A DNA stretch of 64,000 nucleotides. Source: Ilex aquifolium. Lineage: Eukaryota; Streptophyta; Magnoliopsida; Aquifoliales; Aquifoliaceae. The stretch spans positions 19,791,844 through 19,855,843 of the forward strand of contig OX637402.1 of assembly GCA_951799425.1 (NCBI GenBank). The letters run 5' to 3'. The position numbers and the translations under genes were made by a program. Below the pieces are notes generated by a model that saw nothing but the letters and a program-made list of their open reading frames with translations, searched no databases and was not told the DNA's origin. Below, in pieces: positions 34,652 through 59,482 of the stretch. The first letter of the stretch is position 1; each line of letters starts with the position of its first letter.

Positions 34652-36142
34652 AAATTTATTGGACAAAGGTAACTGCAAATTTTTGTGGTTAAATCTTATT
34701 AGCCGATAGTTTTCTGGGGTCTAGTAATGCTGTAGGCCTCTTTGTTTTCTGTTGTGTCCTACTAGAATCAACTTCGCAAAGCCATGTCATATGCTTTTTG
34801 TTTGCAATTGCTTTAATGACAACATTGACATTTACAAAAATAATGGGACATCTTTCATCATGCATGGTTCAAATGGAGAAGTGTCTTTGTGGTGTTGCAA
34901 TTATTAGTTAGAAACAATGAAACGAGAGGAATACAACCTAAAAAAAAAATAGGAAAGGTATGATATTAGCTTCTCTAATGATACACAATTTTTTTATGTG
35001 CTTACTCTTTCTATGTATAGGCTGGATGAGGTTGGGCATACTTAAACTTCGATAGCATGTCTATTGACTCAGCTGGTATAATATAGTTCATACGTGTGCC
35101 ATGAGGGCCATGAGGGCCAATGTCTAAGGACGTGGTGGGATGGTGAATGATTAATCCTTCCATTGCAGAAGAAGACATTGCAGATACACCGCTACTGCTA
35201 AACCCTGATTGGGAATATGGTAACACCCTGGTTCCTATAACTTGCCTTGGCAAAGTCGTTATTGTGATGAATAGAATATGTATGATGATCAATAAGTACT
35301 GCAAAAGTCTAAAATGATTAAATGATCTAATTTTGTGTCATTTTGCTACATTTATTCTAATTATTTCATTCTCTGTTTTTAAATTCTAAACCTCTCCACA
35401 CCAACCAAATGGAAAAAAGAGAACGAACTTTTGAAGAAGTAAAATCAAGTAATTGAACATAGGTAAACTGAATCACCCGAATCTTTGCTTATGATGGGTT
35501 CCTGATTTTCTGAAGAAGCATGAGTCAGTGATTTGTACCTGATCCCCCTTTCTTTTTCCCGAAAGCAAAACTTAATTATGGAAGCATATAGTCCTTAAAA
35601 GCAGTGGAATTCATTGTAGAGCAATTTATCCCCTAATATTTGCTTTTTTTCTGGATAGAGCTGCTGCAAATATACGGTTGCGGAGACTTTATATAACAGC
35701 CAGACAATGATGTTTGAAGTCATCGGGGCATTACGCCCAGCTCTTAAGGTACGGTAGCTTATGACATGGAGAAGTATTAAGCGCTAACTCAGCTGTTGGA
35801 AATGCTCATTATGTGGTCATATGCAAGACTTATTGTAGAAACTACGTGTTGTCCAAGTTATTCAATTGATTGCCCTGAATTTGGGAAATTGTGTTTCATC
35901 CATTGTATACACAAGCCGACCAGTTTTCTTTCCGTTGCCTGGTAGTCAAGAATGATACTTCTGGCTTCCGAATCATTTGGCAGAAGGGGTTGATATTTGA
36001 AGGGGCTATACACTTGGAAGGTATTGAAAAGTATGGAATGCTTTTGTCCTTTGCACGAGATACACACGGTTTCTCATGGATGACTATTACAGACTTTACG
36101 TGTCATCTTTCTTGGCTAGTTGATCTTTTGCAGGACTCTGAC
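34652..36142. other. 3' flank of the ISE2 gene
   Basis: Probably includes the 3' UTR of the helicase gene, possibly spliced: GT at about 34669 and AG at about 35657 would bracket one intron, but no protein frame supports this. No further gene is recognised. Confidence 0.45.
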
Positions 36143-36277
36143 CAGGGGCGGAGCCACCCTTGGACCAGGTGGGCACGTGCCCCCCTCAAATTTTTTTTTT
36201 TTGACATTAGATATATTTTTTAAAATAAAATTTATATATATTGAATTGTGCCCACCCTCAAATTTTTTTTTTACATT

Positions 36278-36332
<55 letters not shown>

Positions 36333-37113
36333 AATTAAAATTTAGACATTTAATTATATCCACCTTATTATTGTGTTATTGTGATATCGATTAAGATAGA
36401 CCGCTACTTAAATAATAATTAATTTTCAAATAATGTTATTAGAACTAATACATTGTGATATTAAATTTAATAGTAAGTCTCTACATTTAATAATGTCTAC
36501 TATCCATTCAATGGTCACAATCCATTGGGTTCTTACCAATTAAATTTTGAATTTTTTTTTGTCAAGATATAAAACTAAATTTCGAATTAAATACTACTAT
36601 TATTCTTAAATTTTTGGACACATTTCGGAAATGTCCGAATAATTTTTAGACATATCGCGGTCATTTTTTTAAATTATTGGATTATTTTGTTATTGTATAG
36701 AAATGAGCGTCAGTATGTAATAAATTACATGGTAATAAATGAAGGACTGTTATTGCCATTTTGTATATAGAAAAAAAAGTATTTATTGATATCATTGATT
36801 TGTAATTGTTTGTTCATTTCATGCAAATCGTTTTTTAACCTTTTATGTTTAATGAATTTCTACGTATAATTATAGTAAATATGAATTTATGAACTTCTGT
36901 GGTCAATTGAAAAAAAAATGAAAAATGCTATTTAGATCTAATTTGATGACATAATTCAATACACCCCTGTGATTGAAAGTAGACTCCATCTAACGTTGAA
37001 ATTTACAACTAAATTAACAGTTATATTGAATTAAGTTTTTATAACATTGATAAAAAAAATTAAAATTTATTAATGTGTCCATTCTAAAGTATTTTTTTTT
37101 GCTCCGCCCCCTG
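36143..37113. mobile_element. Non-autonomous hAT element, 971 bp
   Basis: The left end CAGGGGCGGAGCCA and the right end (inward CAGGGGGCGGAGCA) are inverted repeats. A perfect 8-bp target duplication ACTCTGAC flanks it at 36135-36142 and 37114-37121. An 8-bp duplication and CAGGGGCGGAGC ends fit the hAT superfamily and a type frequent in plants. The inside is AT-rich, with a long TA run at about 36280-36330 and a duplicated CCCTCAAATTTTTTTT block; no transposase is seen. The intact duplication suggests a fairly recent insertion. Confidence 0.9.
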
Positions 37114-37121
37114 ACTCTGAC

Positions 37122-38558
37122 CACTTGCAATTAGCGATAAAGGAACCATTTGTGTGATTTTCAAATTGTTTCTCATTGCGCGTCTAATGGCAGCTTTAAT
37201 ATCGACAAGTAATCCTTCAATTTTATGGCAGTTCCTTTCAAAGGCTAAGGAGGAGCCATCTGGCTCTTAGACGGCCCAAGATCTTCCTCAACACCTTGAG
37301 AGGCCCAGTTTTCTGATGAACCCGTCCCGGTCGGAAAAATGGGATGGAGATTGGGGTTTTCCATCCAACTATATGGGTCTAGGTAGAACCAAGTTAATGC
37401 AACCAACTCTCCAGCTCGGTGGAGATTATGCTTTCCACCAATAAAAACCCTCGATTCTGAGGGAAAAAAAAAAATCATTAACCTTAAAATCACTGCTTAT
37501 ATACCCGATATTGGTTATAATTTACAAGAACATTCTGTAGTCTTAGTAAGAGGGGAAATGGTTAAAGATTTACCCGGTGTGAGATATCACTTTGTTTGAA
37601 GAACCCTAGATGTTATCGAAGATCGTGGGAGTTGTGAATATAGAATTTTTTTTCTTTTAACTCTTTATCTTATAGTTCATGGATCAAAATTTTATTTTGG
37701 GACATTATTTTGGTCACCTTGAAAATCGAAACGTTTTAAAAATAGAACATAAACAGATAAAAATTGAGAATTTATTTTCAAATTATTTCTATTTATTGAT
37801 TAAAACATATTTAAATATTTTGGAACACCTTTAAATAATATAACGAAACATTTATTGAAAATTGTCGTAACACCTTAAACATTGAAATTTTGATACAATA
37901 ATTGATTCATTTCAATTTCTTTGAAAACGAAAATGTTTTGCTTGTTTTGACAATTTCAAAACAAAATTTTCATCATTGACTTGTCCAAATTCCATTTCCA
38001 TTGTAATGAAAAAAAGGAGGAGGTAATATGGGCAATTGAAAGTAACAAAAAGAGATGTTTCTTTTTTTCCTCTTTAACAAAAAGAGATGTTACACTAAAG
38101 GATTACAAAGATATATAGGTGACATGGACTGAACAAAAGTCTGTTGTACATCACAAATTACTTCTATGTTACACGATTGGCGCTCAAAATGCCGCCTCTA
38201 GTATTGCTACAATCTTCCTGACTCACATCCCTTCCATTCTTTATTGGATAGGTAAAGACCAAAAAAAGAGAAAAATGCATGAAATAATACTTCCACGAGA
38301 GTTGGTCTAGTTACGGCACTGAGACTTCGCCATTTGCAGCGCCTTCTTATCAAATGTCTGCAATTCGAAACTAGCCCAGCATGAGAGGAATAAGTGAAGT
38401 TATCGAAAGACACAAGTTTTCGGGCAAAACACGTTACATTGATTGGTCATTGTGTGTGCATGGATTCAAATAAAATTAGGATGCCAATGACAAAACTACC
38501 AGCTTCAAAAGTTGAAGAAGATATACCAAATCTACTTCCGGTGTCGCAGAGTTGCATT
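37122..38558. other. Intergenic between convergent ISE2 and SIN3 genes
   Basis: No gene is recognised. The open frame on the minus strand at about 37245-37470 has no domain I know. 37640-37990 is AT-rich with GAAAC-type words. The part next to 38559 is the likely 3' UTR of the SIN3 gene. Confidence 0.5.
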
Positions 38559-51127
<12,569 letters not shown>

Positions 51128-51720
51128 CCTCTCTTATCTTTCTCAATTGACTCTTCTTAATCTTCAACAAGTCATGCTTTAATCACTCTTAATCTCCTAT
51201 TAAAAAATTTAAAATTTTCTCATTAACCAAAAAATAGCCAAACATGACACAATAGATCCAACACAAAAATAAAAAATAAAAAATTTATAACAATAATTAA
51301 AAAGACTTCATACCTCGTAGCAGATCACCTTCACAATATCCAAATCCTACAAAATAAAATAAAATAACTTCTCATTTACTTGAATATAAAGCAAGCGATG
51401 ATATCGAATTTCTCACTATAATAACAATGTTTTTCATTAAAGATAAAAGAATTTACAGGTGAAATACGAAGATCTTCAAGTCGGCGAATAGCAAAAGCTT
51501 TGAATTCACAATGAAGTACTTACTTCGTTTGAAGCTTTTGTGTGTGTATATTGTGTGTATGTGTGTGTGATTATACGTATCTGTAAACATGTGATTGTTG
51601 AACTGTTACATGTAGAACACTCTTTCTCTCAGAGGATGTGAAAATACAGAGAGAGAGAGAGAGAGAGAGTTTATGTATTGTTGATTATCGTTAATGTATA
51701 TATGGGGATATAAAACACTA
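51128..51720 (-). promoter_or_regulatory. SIN3 5' leader with candidate intron and core promoter
   Basis: On the minus strand 51348-51315 is bracketed by AG and GT and looks like a small non-coding leader exon. A further donor may lie near 51459. A GA/CT microsatellite at about 51646-51669 and a TTTATATCC TATA-like site at about 51703-51712 fit a plant core promoter with a pyrimidine-rich start region. All of this is inferred from motifs and position. Confidence 0.4.
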
Positions 51721-51837
51721 GAGAGGGAGAGAAAAAGAGAGGAGGGGGTGGAGGAGGAGGAGAAGGGTGTGGAGAGAGTCGTTCGATGGACTGGTAACCG
51801 GTTATAACGAGTTAAGTGAGTCCTACGTGTAGGTTAA

Positions 51838-52183
51838 TTAGGGCTTGGTTTGGAAGCTTATATAGTAAATATGGGGAAATATGAAGGGTAAAATTGTCCA
51901 CAAAATTCGTTTTGGGGAAATTGTAGCAGTGACGCATTGTAATCGAATTGTCCATTTTAATTAGGGTTTAGTTTCGGCTCTAATTGAAATTATATGGGGA
52001 AAAATGAAGGATAAAATTGTCCATTAAATTTGTTTGTAAGTGACACATTGTAATTGAATTGCCTATTTTAATTAGGGTTTAATTTCGGCTCTAATTGAAA
52101 TTATATGGGGAAAAATGAAGGATAAAATTGTCCATTAAATTTGTTTATAAGTGACACATTGTAATCGAATTGCCTATTTTAAA
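51838..52183. repeat. 111-bp tandem repeat upstream of SIN3, three copies
   Basis: Units starting TTAGGGTTTAGTTTCGGCTC at 51961 and a near-identical start at 52072 share GGATAAAATTGTCCATTAAA and GACACATTGTAAT blocks, with a period of 111 bp. A more divergent copy begins at about 51838. The array lies 100-450 bp upstream of the inferred SIN3 core promoter. Confidence 0.85.
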
Positions 52184-55100
52184 CCATGTGTAGGGTTTAC
52201 ATATAAATAATGAACTTAATCAAATATTGACTCAAGTGGTAATAAATACAAGTTATAAATTTATACGTCTGAAATTTAAATCTTGGCAGTCTCTTGGGAT
52301 CAGGTTAGCATGAATGACCTCTATTTAACCAAACCGATGAGAAATTAGTGTCGAGATGCACAGAATAATTTTATGCTAAAAAAATTGAGTGACAAGTAGT
52401 TAGTGGATTTGAACCCGATTGAATATTGTATAAACATATGAGCAAGTAGACTATATTATTATTTTTTGCAAAAATCGAGATTACATAATATCGATAAAAT
52501 CGCACACGAACTGACTTTGGTTAAATGTAAGTGATGCACTCAAATTTCATGTTCCGCACATTAATTATAATTTTTTTTTTCTTTGTGACTCAATAATCTT
52601 TAATATTTTTCTCACATTTTACATGACACAATAATTCGATATGTAGGATGTAAGGTAATTTAGAATTGGGTTAGATTGTAGATTTTGAGAAAATCCGCGG
52701 ATTGTGAGAATATTAGGAATAGGCTTAGGTTAGGGCTAGGGCACTGCCTATGGGTTCATTCTAGCCGTTTGACGTTTCGTGGGTTTGGGCTGGAGGCAGT
52801 GAGTGACTGTTGGTAAACCGCTAGAGTCAAGGTAGATAGAAATATTTATTCATGTAAACTAGGGTATAACGGTAATTTAATACCTTCAATTAGTTGTGAA
52901 GTTTATTGGCTGTTATTTTAGGTGCAAGCTGGAATTTTTGGGCTGGGCCTGTCTTTGATCAGGCCATCAAAATGGGAAAAACTGTGAATCCGTTGTCCTT
53001 GAGCCCATTACATAAAGCCAATCCAATATGCAGAAGCCTAAGACTAGGTCCAATGTAAAATTAGGCTTCAAACCTGAGCCCAGCTTCTGTCACTGTTGGG
53101 CTTTGATGGACTTCTTTGACACTGTGTTTGAGAAGATCCGAAGAAAATAAAGGAAATTGTGAAAAGGTACACTATACACTACTTATTTATAAGTACCTTA
53201 ATATAAATTTTTTGTGTATAAGTCATTTTTTGTGTAAATTTTGTGAACATATACACTTTGGCTGTTTTTAAAAAAAATTATTTACGTAAAAATATTTTTT
53301 CTTTATTCGTGGAAGATAATTTAAGCAATTAATTGTGGGATTCAATTTTCTATTTTATTGAGACAAGTTTCTTATTTTTTTGGATTCTATTTTATTGGCT
53401 AAGTTGTTTTCTAAATTAAAAGATAATTAACCGTTTGAATTTTGAAAGAATTCCATTAGTTTTAAAAATATTTCATATTCTCTCTCTATATCTGACTCTC
53501 ATTGTTATATCTATCTTTCTTCCTATTTTATCTCTCCTTTCTCTCTCTCTCTCTCTGATTATGCAGAGTTAGATTTAAGTCCCATTGTGTAATATCCACC
53601 TTATGCAAAACAATGCATATGATGTTTATTTTGTAGTGTGACATTGGAGTCATACATTTGATATCCATGCTATGAAAAAATAATGCATATGATGTATAGT
53701 TGCATTATAAATTGGATTTACACTATAATACTCACCACGTGTTTTTGAATTTTTATGTAATGTGTGTATGAAGTATTACATTAGGGTCACAGTGTGATAC
53801 TATCAATGCGCAAACCCTTTATATGATGTCTATATACAGTGTGACATTGATGCCACATTTGTGATACTCATAATGTGCCAATCCCTGGGTCACACTGTGG
53901 TACTTTTCATGTGCCAAAACCTGTATATGCTGTGTGTATACAGAGGACATTGATGATACATTATAATGTTCACAGTTGTCCAACCCTACATTTATATTTT
54001 ACAAAACAGTGTGATATTGACGTTACAGTGACTAAACCCCTCGTTTTCAATAAATCTTAACGGTGTGTGTGTGTTCTTTACAGTGAAACCCTCAATAATA
54101 ATAAATTTTTTTCACACCTGAAAAATGGTGGAGATATGCAAACAGTTGTTGTCTCTTCTTATTCTTTCCGTTGGTTTCCTTAGACAGGTAGAAACTTTTC
54201 AAATTTAAAAAGGGTTATTTTAGATTTTCGCTATAATGGATGAATTTTTTTACAAATGTATTTAAAATGTGTACTTTTTCCCTAATAATTCTAATATTGT
54301 GTACCCGCTCTCTACTTTCCCAAGAAAATACGTACAAACCGCAATAATGGGCAGAGGCCACATCTCGTATAGGGGCGACATTCCATTATATGACCAGGCC
54401 CATTATGCATGGTAGACAGAGACTGTTGCACAACAAGAGTTATTTACACACAACCATCAAATATTTAGTGTTGTTATAATATTTAATGTAGATAGACAGT
54501 AAATATAATTGAGAAGTTTCTTGTGACTAAAAAAGGTTAAAATGTAAATTGTAAGAGTAACCGTTGAATTCAAACAAGCTGAACTATCCAAAAAGTGCAA
54601 TATAAAGCAATTAATTTCTTATATACCCACCGATAAATTTTGTGAAAGAAATAAACAATAACTCAATGATTTACGTGCTTCGACTGTCAAGGTAGCAACT
54701 TACGTGCATGAGAGAAGAGAGGGAGATATTTTTATTCATTGTGTCTCAAGAGAGATCACAATAACAACATATAGGGAGACAAGGATCATAGAATGTCACT
54801 AATTGTGCAATCTAATTTGATAACTGCTAATAAGGAGAATACCAAAAACGTGGTCTTAGCAATCAACCCATGAATAAAAACAAATCCCGTAAATATCCTC
54901 TCTTCTCTTTCAACACTATGCAAGTGTCATTTTCTTTCAATTTGTCAAATAGTAAGTAACTCGCCGGGTAGTTCCAATGATTTTTTTTTAAAAGTTTCTA
55001 TTTTTTTTTGGTGCAAAAGAGTTTCTATTTTGACATTTCAAGTTCGACTTTCATTTTTTTAGTGCACTTAAATTTGAAAGTGATGGTGCATCCAATAGTT

Positions 55101-55669
55101 GTTTCTTAAAAAACGACACAAAGCCAAACTTGATTAAATCCATAGAAAAACATTTCTCATACTAGTGTATGGAAACTCTCGTCTATGGCGGGATTTGTGA
55201 GAGATAAATATTAAAGAAACTGACTAATGAACGAAAAAAAAATTGGATTATTCTGGAGAAGAGGAGAAACAAACAAGTACCAAACTTCATGGATTAGGGA
55301 AAGCTCCCAACCAACAGATATTGATGCTTCAACTATCATCCAATTTAAAATCTGGATTATGCAATAAATAAACTAAATTAAAGGCACAACTAAAAATTAA
55401 ATAAATTTAAATGTTTTTTTTAATCATTTCAACATTATTAGCTCTACAACAGCTAATTATTAGTTGTTGCTTATTTAATTTAATGAATGACAGATAAGAT
55501 CTTTTTGCTGGGTCCGACTACGGTACCGATTTCTACTTTTCGGTATGGTACCGAAAAAAAAAAATGAACGGCAGATATATAACGAAGAACTTACACCGTT
55601 GATCAACTATATAACTTTTTACCGGCTACCCACTGGCCCTTACAAATTCATAAAAAAAAAAACTCTTCT
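52184..55669. other. Intergenic, AT-rich, no gene seen
   Basis: No supported coding region. 53590-54030 has a degenerate repeat (listed). 54650-54780 contains TGATTTACGTGCTTCGACTG and ATTTTTATTCATTGTG words like those seen in some plant LTRs, but no borders can be set. A CT microsatellite lies at about 53538-53557. Confidence 0.55.
53590..54030. repeat. Degenerate tandem repeat around GTGTGACATTG words
   Basis: Blocks of the type GTGTGACATTG(A/G)-GTCACA-TTTGATAC-CATGTGCCAA-CCTATATGATGT recur at about 53635, 53700, 53785, 53850, 53890 and 54010 with uneven spacing. It is an old, decayed array with no coding sense. Confidence 0.45.
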
Positions 55670-57084
55670 ATATGGAGTTGCCGAATTGTTTTTATCCATG
55701 AACAGATTATGATTTATTAAAAATAAGATTGATTGTTGTCTTTTCATAATAAAAAAAAAAAAAAACTCAACCAGGGAAGAAGGAGAAATATCAGAATTGT
55801 TTTTATCCATATGAGATTATAAAATCATCACCATCCTTTATTAAACCAAAGAGATTATAGTAAATTCATAAAAAAAAAAACTTAGACGACGAAGAAGATG
55901 GAGTTGAGAATTATTTTTAATTATAAATTATCATCATTTATTAAAACTAAGGTTGAGATTATAGTAAGCGTATATTTAAAAAAAATAAATACACTTTTTT
56001 TGTTTAAAATTACCATTTTTTTGGTTAATAGTACCACTTTTTTAGTTAAAATTACCACTTTTTAGATCGCTATGTCCAAGTTTGCAAACCAATCTTGATC
56101 CCTGAACTAATCTTGATCGCTCCAACCAGCTTCTCCACTAAATTTCACTTATACCCCTAAATTATCACATTTTTTCAAATTTTTCATCACATTTTTCATA
56201 TTACACCTATGTAATAAGTTTCACATTACCTCAAATTTTTTTACCTATTTTAAATTAACACCAAAGGTGTACCAAATATGATAAATTTGTTATAATTTAT
56301 TTAGCGTGAAAAATAAATGTTGCAATAATTTTAACTTAACCCAAAAATAACCCCAAAAAATGGCAATTTTACTCAAAAAAATGTGGCAATATAACTTATG
56401 TAACATTTTAGTAATAGCCAAAAAAAAAATGTGCTAAACTTTAGTTCTAATTTAGCCTTGGTGAACTTAATAATCTAATCCTAACCTCTAATATTTTTAA
56501 CTTAATCATAAATTTAATGTCGCTCAATAACCCTAAATATTATAAAATTTACCTTATATTTTTATTCCAGGTTTAAATATGAAAAATAATTATGATTTTT
56601 TAAAACTAATTTTAATTTCTATTATCACTTAAAATAGTGGTGAACTTAGATAACCTAATCTAACATCCTAATTTTTTTAACTTAAATTTAATGTCACTCA
56701 ATAACCCCAAATATTATAAATTTTTTATTATATTTTTATTTAGGTTTAAATAAGATAAATAAACATCATTTATTAAAACTAAGATTGAGTGGTAGTCTTT
56801 TCATAAAAAAAAACTCATGGAAGATGAAGGAGAAAGATCAAAGCATGGAGTTGCAAAATTGTTTTTATCCCCATGAGATTATAAAATCATCATCATCATT
56901 TATTAAAATTAAGATTGAGATTATAGTAAATTCATAAAAAAAAAAAAACTCACACGACGAAGAAGAAGGATAAAAAAGAAGATGGAGTTGCAAAATTATT
57001 TTTATCCCTATGAACCCTAAATCATCATCATTTATTAAAACTAAGGTTGAGATTATAGTAAACTTCTATTTAAAAAAAATAAAT

Positions 57085-59275
57085 ACACTTATTTGGTTAA
57101 GATTACAGTTTGTTGGTTAAGAGTACCATTTTTTTGGTTAACATTACCACTGTTTTTATTAATATTACCACTTTTTGGTTAATATTACCACTTTTTGGTT
57201 AAGATTACAACTTTTTTGGTTAAGAGTACCACTTTTTTGGTTAAAATTACCACTTTTTTTATTAATATTACCACTATTTAAGTTAAGATTACAACTTTTT
57301 TTGTTGACATTAACACTGTTTTGTTTAACATTATCACTGTTTTGGTTAAGATTACCACTGTTTTGGTTAAGAGTACCACTCTTTTGGTTAAGATTACCAC
57401 TGTTTTGATTTTTTTTTTTTGTCATGACCACTGTTTTGGATAATATTACCACTTTTATCGTTAAGATTACAACTGTTTTGGTTAAGAGTATCACTCTTTT
57501 GGTTAACATTACAATAAAAATATCACTCTTTTGGTTAACATTACCATTGTTTTGATTAATATTACCACTTTTTTGGTTAAAATTACCACTGTTTAAGTTA
57601 AGAATACAACTTTTTTGGTTGACATTACCACTTTTTTCTTTAACATTACCACTGTTTTGTTAAAGAGTACCACTCTTTTGGTTAAGTTACCACTGTTTTG
57701 ATTAAGAGTACCACTTTTTTGGTTAACATTACCACTATTTTGGTTAAGAGTACCACTGTTTTGGATAAAATTATCACTCTTATGGTTAAGATTACCACTA
57801 TTTTGGTAAAGAGTACCACTCTTTTGGTTAACATTACCACTCTTTTGGTTAAGAATATAACTCTTTTGGTTAACATTACCACTGTTTTGGTTAAGAGTAT
57901 CACTCTTTTGGTTAACATTACCACTGTTTTTGTTAATATTACCATTTTTTTGTCAAAATTATCACTATTTTGGTTAACATTACCACTATTTTAGTTGACA
58001 TTACCACATTTTCAGCTACCATTACCACTGTTTTGGTTACTATTACCACTGTTTTGGTTAAGAGTACCATTGTTTTGGATAATATTATCACTTTTTTGGT
58101 TAAGATTACCAGTATTTTGGTTAAAATTACCATTTTTTTGGTTAACATTACCACTGTTTTGGTTGAGTGTACCACTGTTTTGGATAATATTACCACTTTT
58201 ATGGTTAAGATTACCACTGTTTTGGTTAAGATTACCACTGTTTTGGTTAAGAGTACCACTCTTTTGGTTAACATTACCACTGTTTTGGTTAAGAGTATCA
58301 CTCTTTTGGTTAATATTACCACTGTTTTGGTTGACATTACCACATTTTTCAGTTAACATTACCTCTATTTTGGTTACTATTACCACTGTTTTGGTTAAGA
58401 GTACCATTATTTTGGATAATATTACAACTTTTTTGGTTAAGATTACCATTATTTGGGTTAAAATTACCACTTATTTGGTTAACATTACCACTATTTTGGA
58501 TAATATTACCACTTTTATGGTTCAGATTACCACTGTTTGGGTTAAGAGTACCACCCTTTTAGTTAATATTACTACTGTTTTGGTTAAGAGTATCACTCTT
58601 TTGGTTAACATTACCATTGTTTTGGTTAAGAGTATCACTCTTTTGGTTAATATTACCACTGTTTTGGTTGACATTACCACATTTTTCAGTTAACATTACC
58701 TCTGTTTTGGTTACTATTACCACTGTTTTGGTTAAGAGTACCATTATTTTGGATAATATTACAATTTGTTTGGTTAAGATTACCATTATTTGGGTTAAAA
58801 TTACTACTTATTTGGTTAACATTACCACTATTTTGATTAAAAGTACCACTATTTTGGATAATATTACCACTTTTATGGTTCAGATTGCCACTGTTTTAGT
58901 TTAGAGTACCACTCTTTTAGTTAATATTACCACTGTTTTGGTTAAGAGTATCACTCTTTTGGTTAAGATTACCACTGTTTTGGTTAAGATTACCACTGTT
59001 TTGGGTAATATTACCATTTTTTTGGTTAAGATTACACTTTTTTGGTTAGGAGTACACTTTTTTTGTTAAGATTACATTTTTTTGGTTAAGATTACATTTT
59101 TTTTTGTTAAGACTACTATTTTTTTGGATAACATTACCAAACTATTGATTAATATTACCACTTTTTTGGTTAATATTACACTTTTGAGTTAACTACCACT
59201 ATTTTGCTAACATTACCATTTTTTTGGTTAATATTACCATTATTTTGGTTAATATTACCACTTTTTTGGAGTGAT
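57085..59275. repeat. 21-bp minisatellite array, about 100 units
   Basis: The unit is TTACCACTGTTTTGGTTAA plus two bases (CA or GA), length 21, with sporadic variation in the T-run. Because 21 is a multiple of three and most units lack stops, long open frames appear on both strands (up to 232 codons); these are not genes. In the sister modules at about 56005-56060 and 59805-59865 the same motif occurs in only two or three units. Confidence 0.93.
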
Positions 59276-59278
59276 CAA

Positions 59279-59482
59279 TAGCTTTTAGCGATCAAGAATA
59301 GCGAACCAATCTCGACCGATCAAGTGCAGGTTTGCGATCAAGAGTAGCGATCAAGTGAGATCAAGTAGCGATCAAGGTAGCGATCAAGTATCATGTAGCG
59401 ATCAAGAGTGGGATCAAGTAGCGATCAAGAGTGGAATCAAGTGAGGTTTGCGATCAAGAATAGCGATCAAGGTAGCGATTAA
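59279..59482. repeat. Cluster of about 12 AGCGATCAAG words
   Basis: GATCAAG, mostly as GCGATCAAG, occurs about twelve times in some 200 bp at uneven spacing of roughly 11-24 bp, joined by AGTA, GTAGC or AGAGTGG. The sister modules hold only one or two copies (near 59898, 59935 and 60730). It lies directly after the 21-bp array. Confidence 0.85.

Noticed and set aside
37245-37493. An 82-codon minus-strand open frame between ISE2 and SIN3
   Set aside because: No recognisable domain, no splice partners and no conserved context; not enough support for a gene.
37640-37990. Weak inverted AAAATTTT-TTTTG ends suggesting another MITE
   Set aside because: The match is short and AT-rich and no target duplication is found.
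54650-54790. Possible solo LTR
   Set aside because: Some words resemble plant LTRs, but no TG...CA borders or target duplication can be set, so it is not called as an element.
57698-58693. Long open frames within the 21-bp array, up to 232 codons, on both strands
   Set aside because: They arise because the 21-bp unit is a multiple of three and lacks stops; composition is purely that of the repeat and frames overlap on opposite strands.
57085-59482. Possible CRISPR-like array
   Set aside because: The units abut with no unique spacers, and the genome is a plant. It is a minisatellite.
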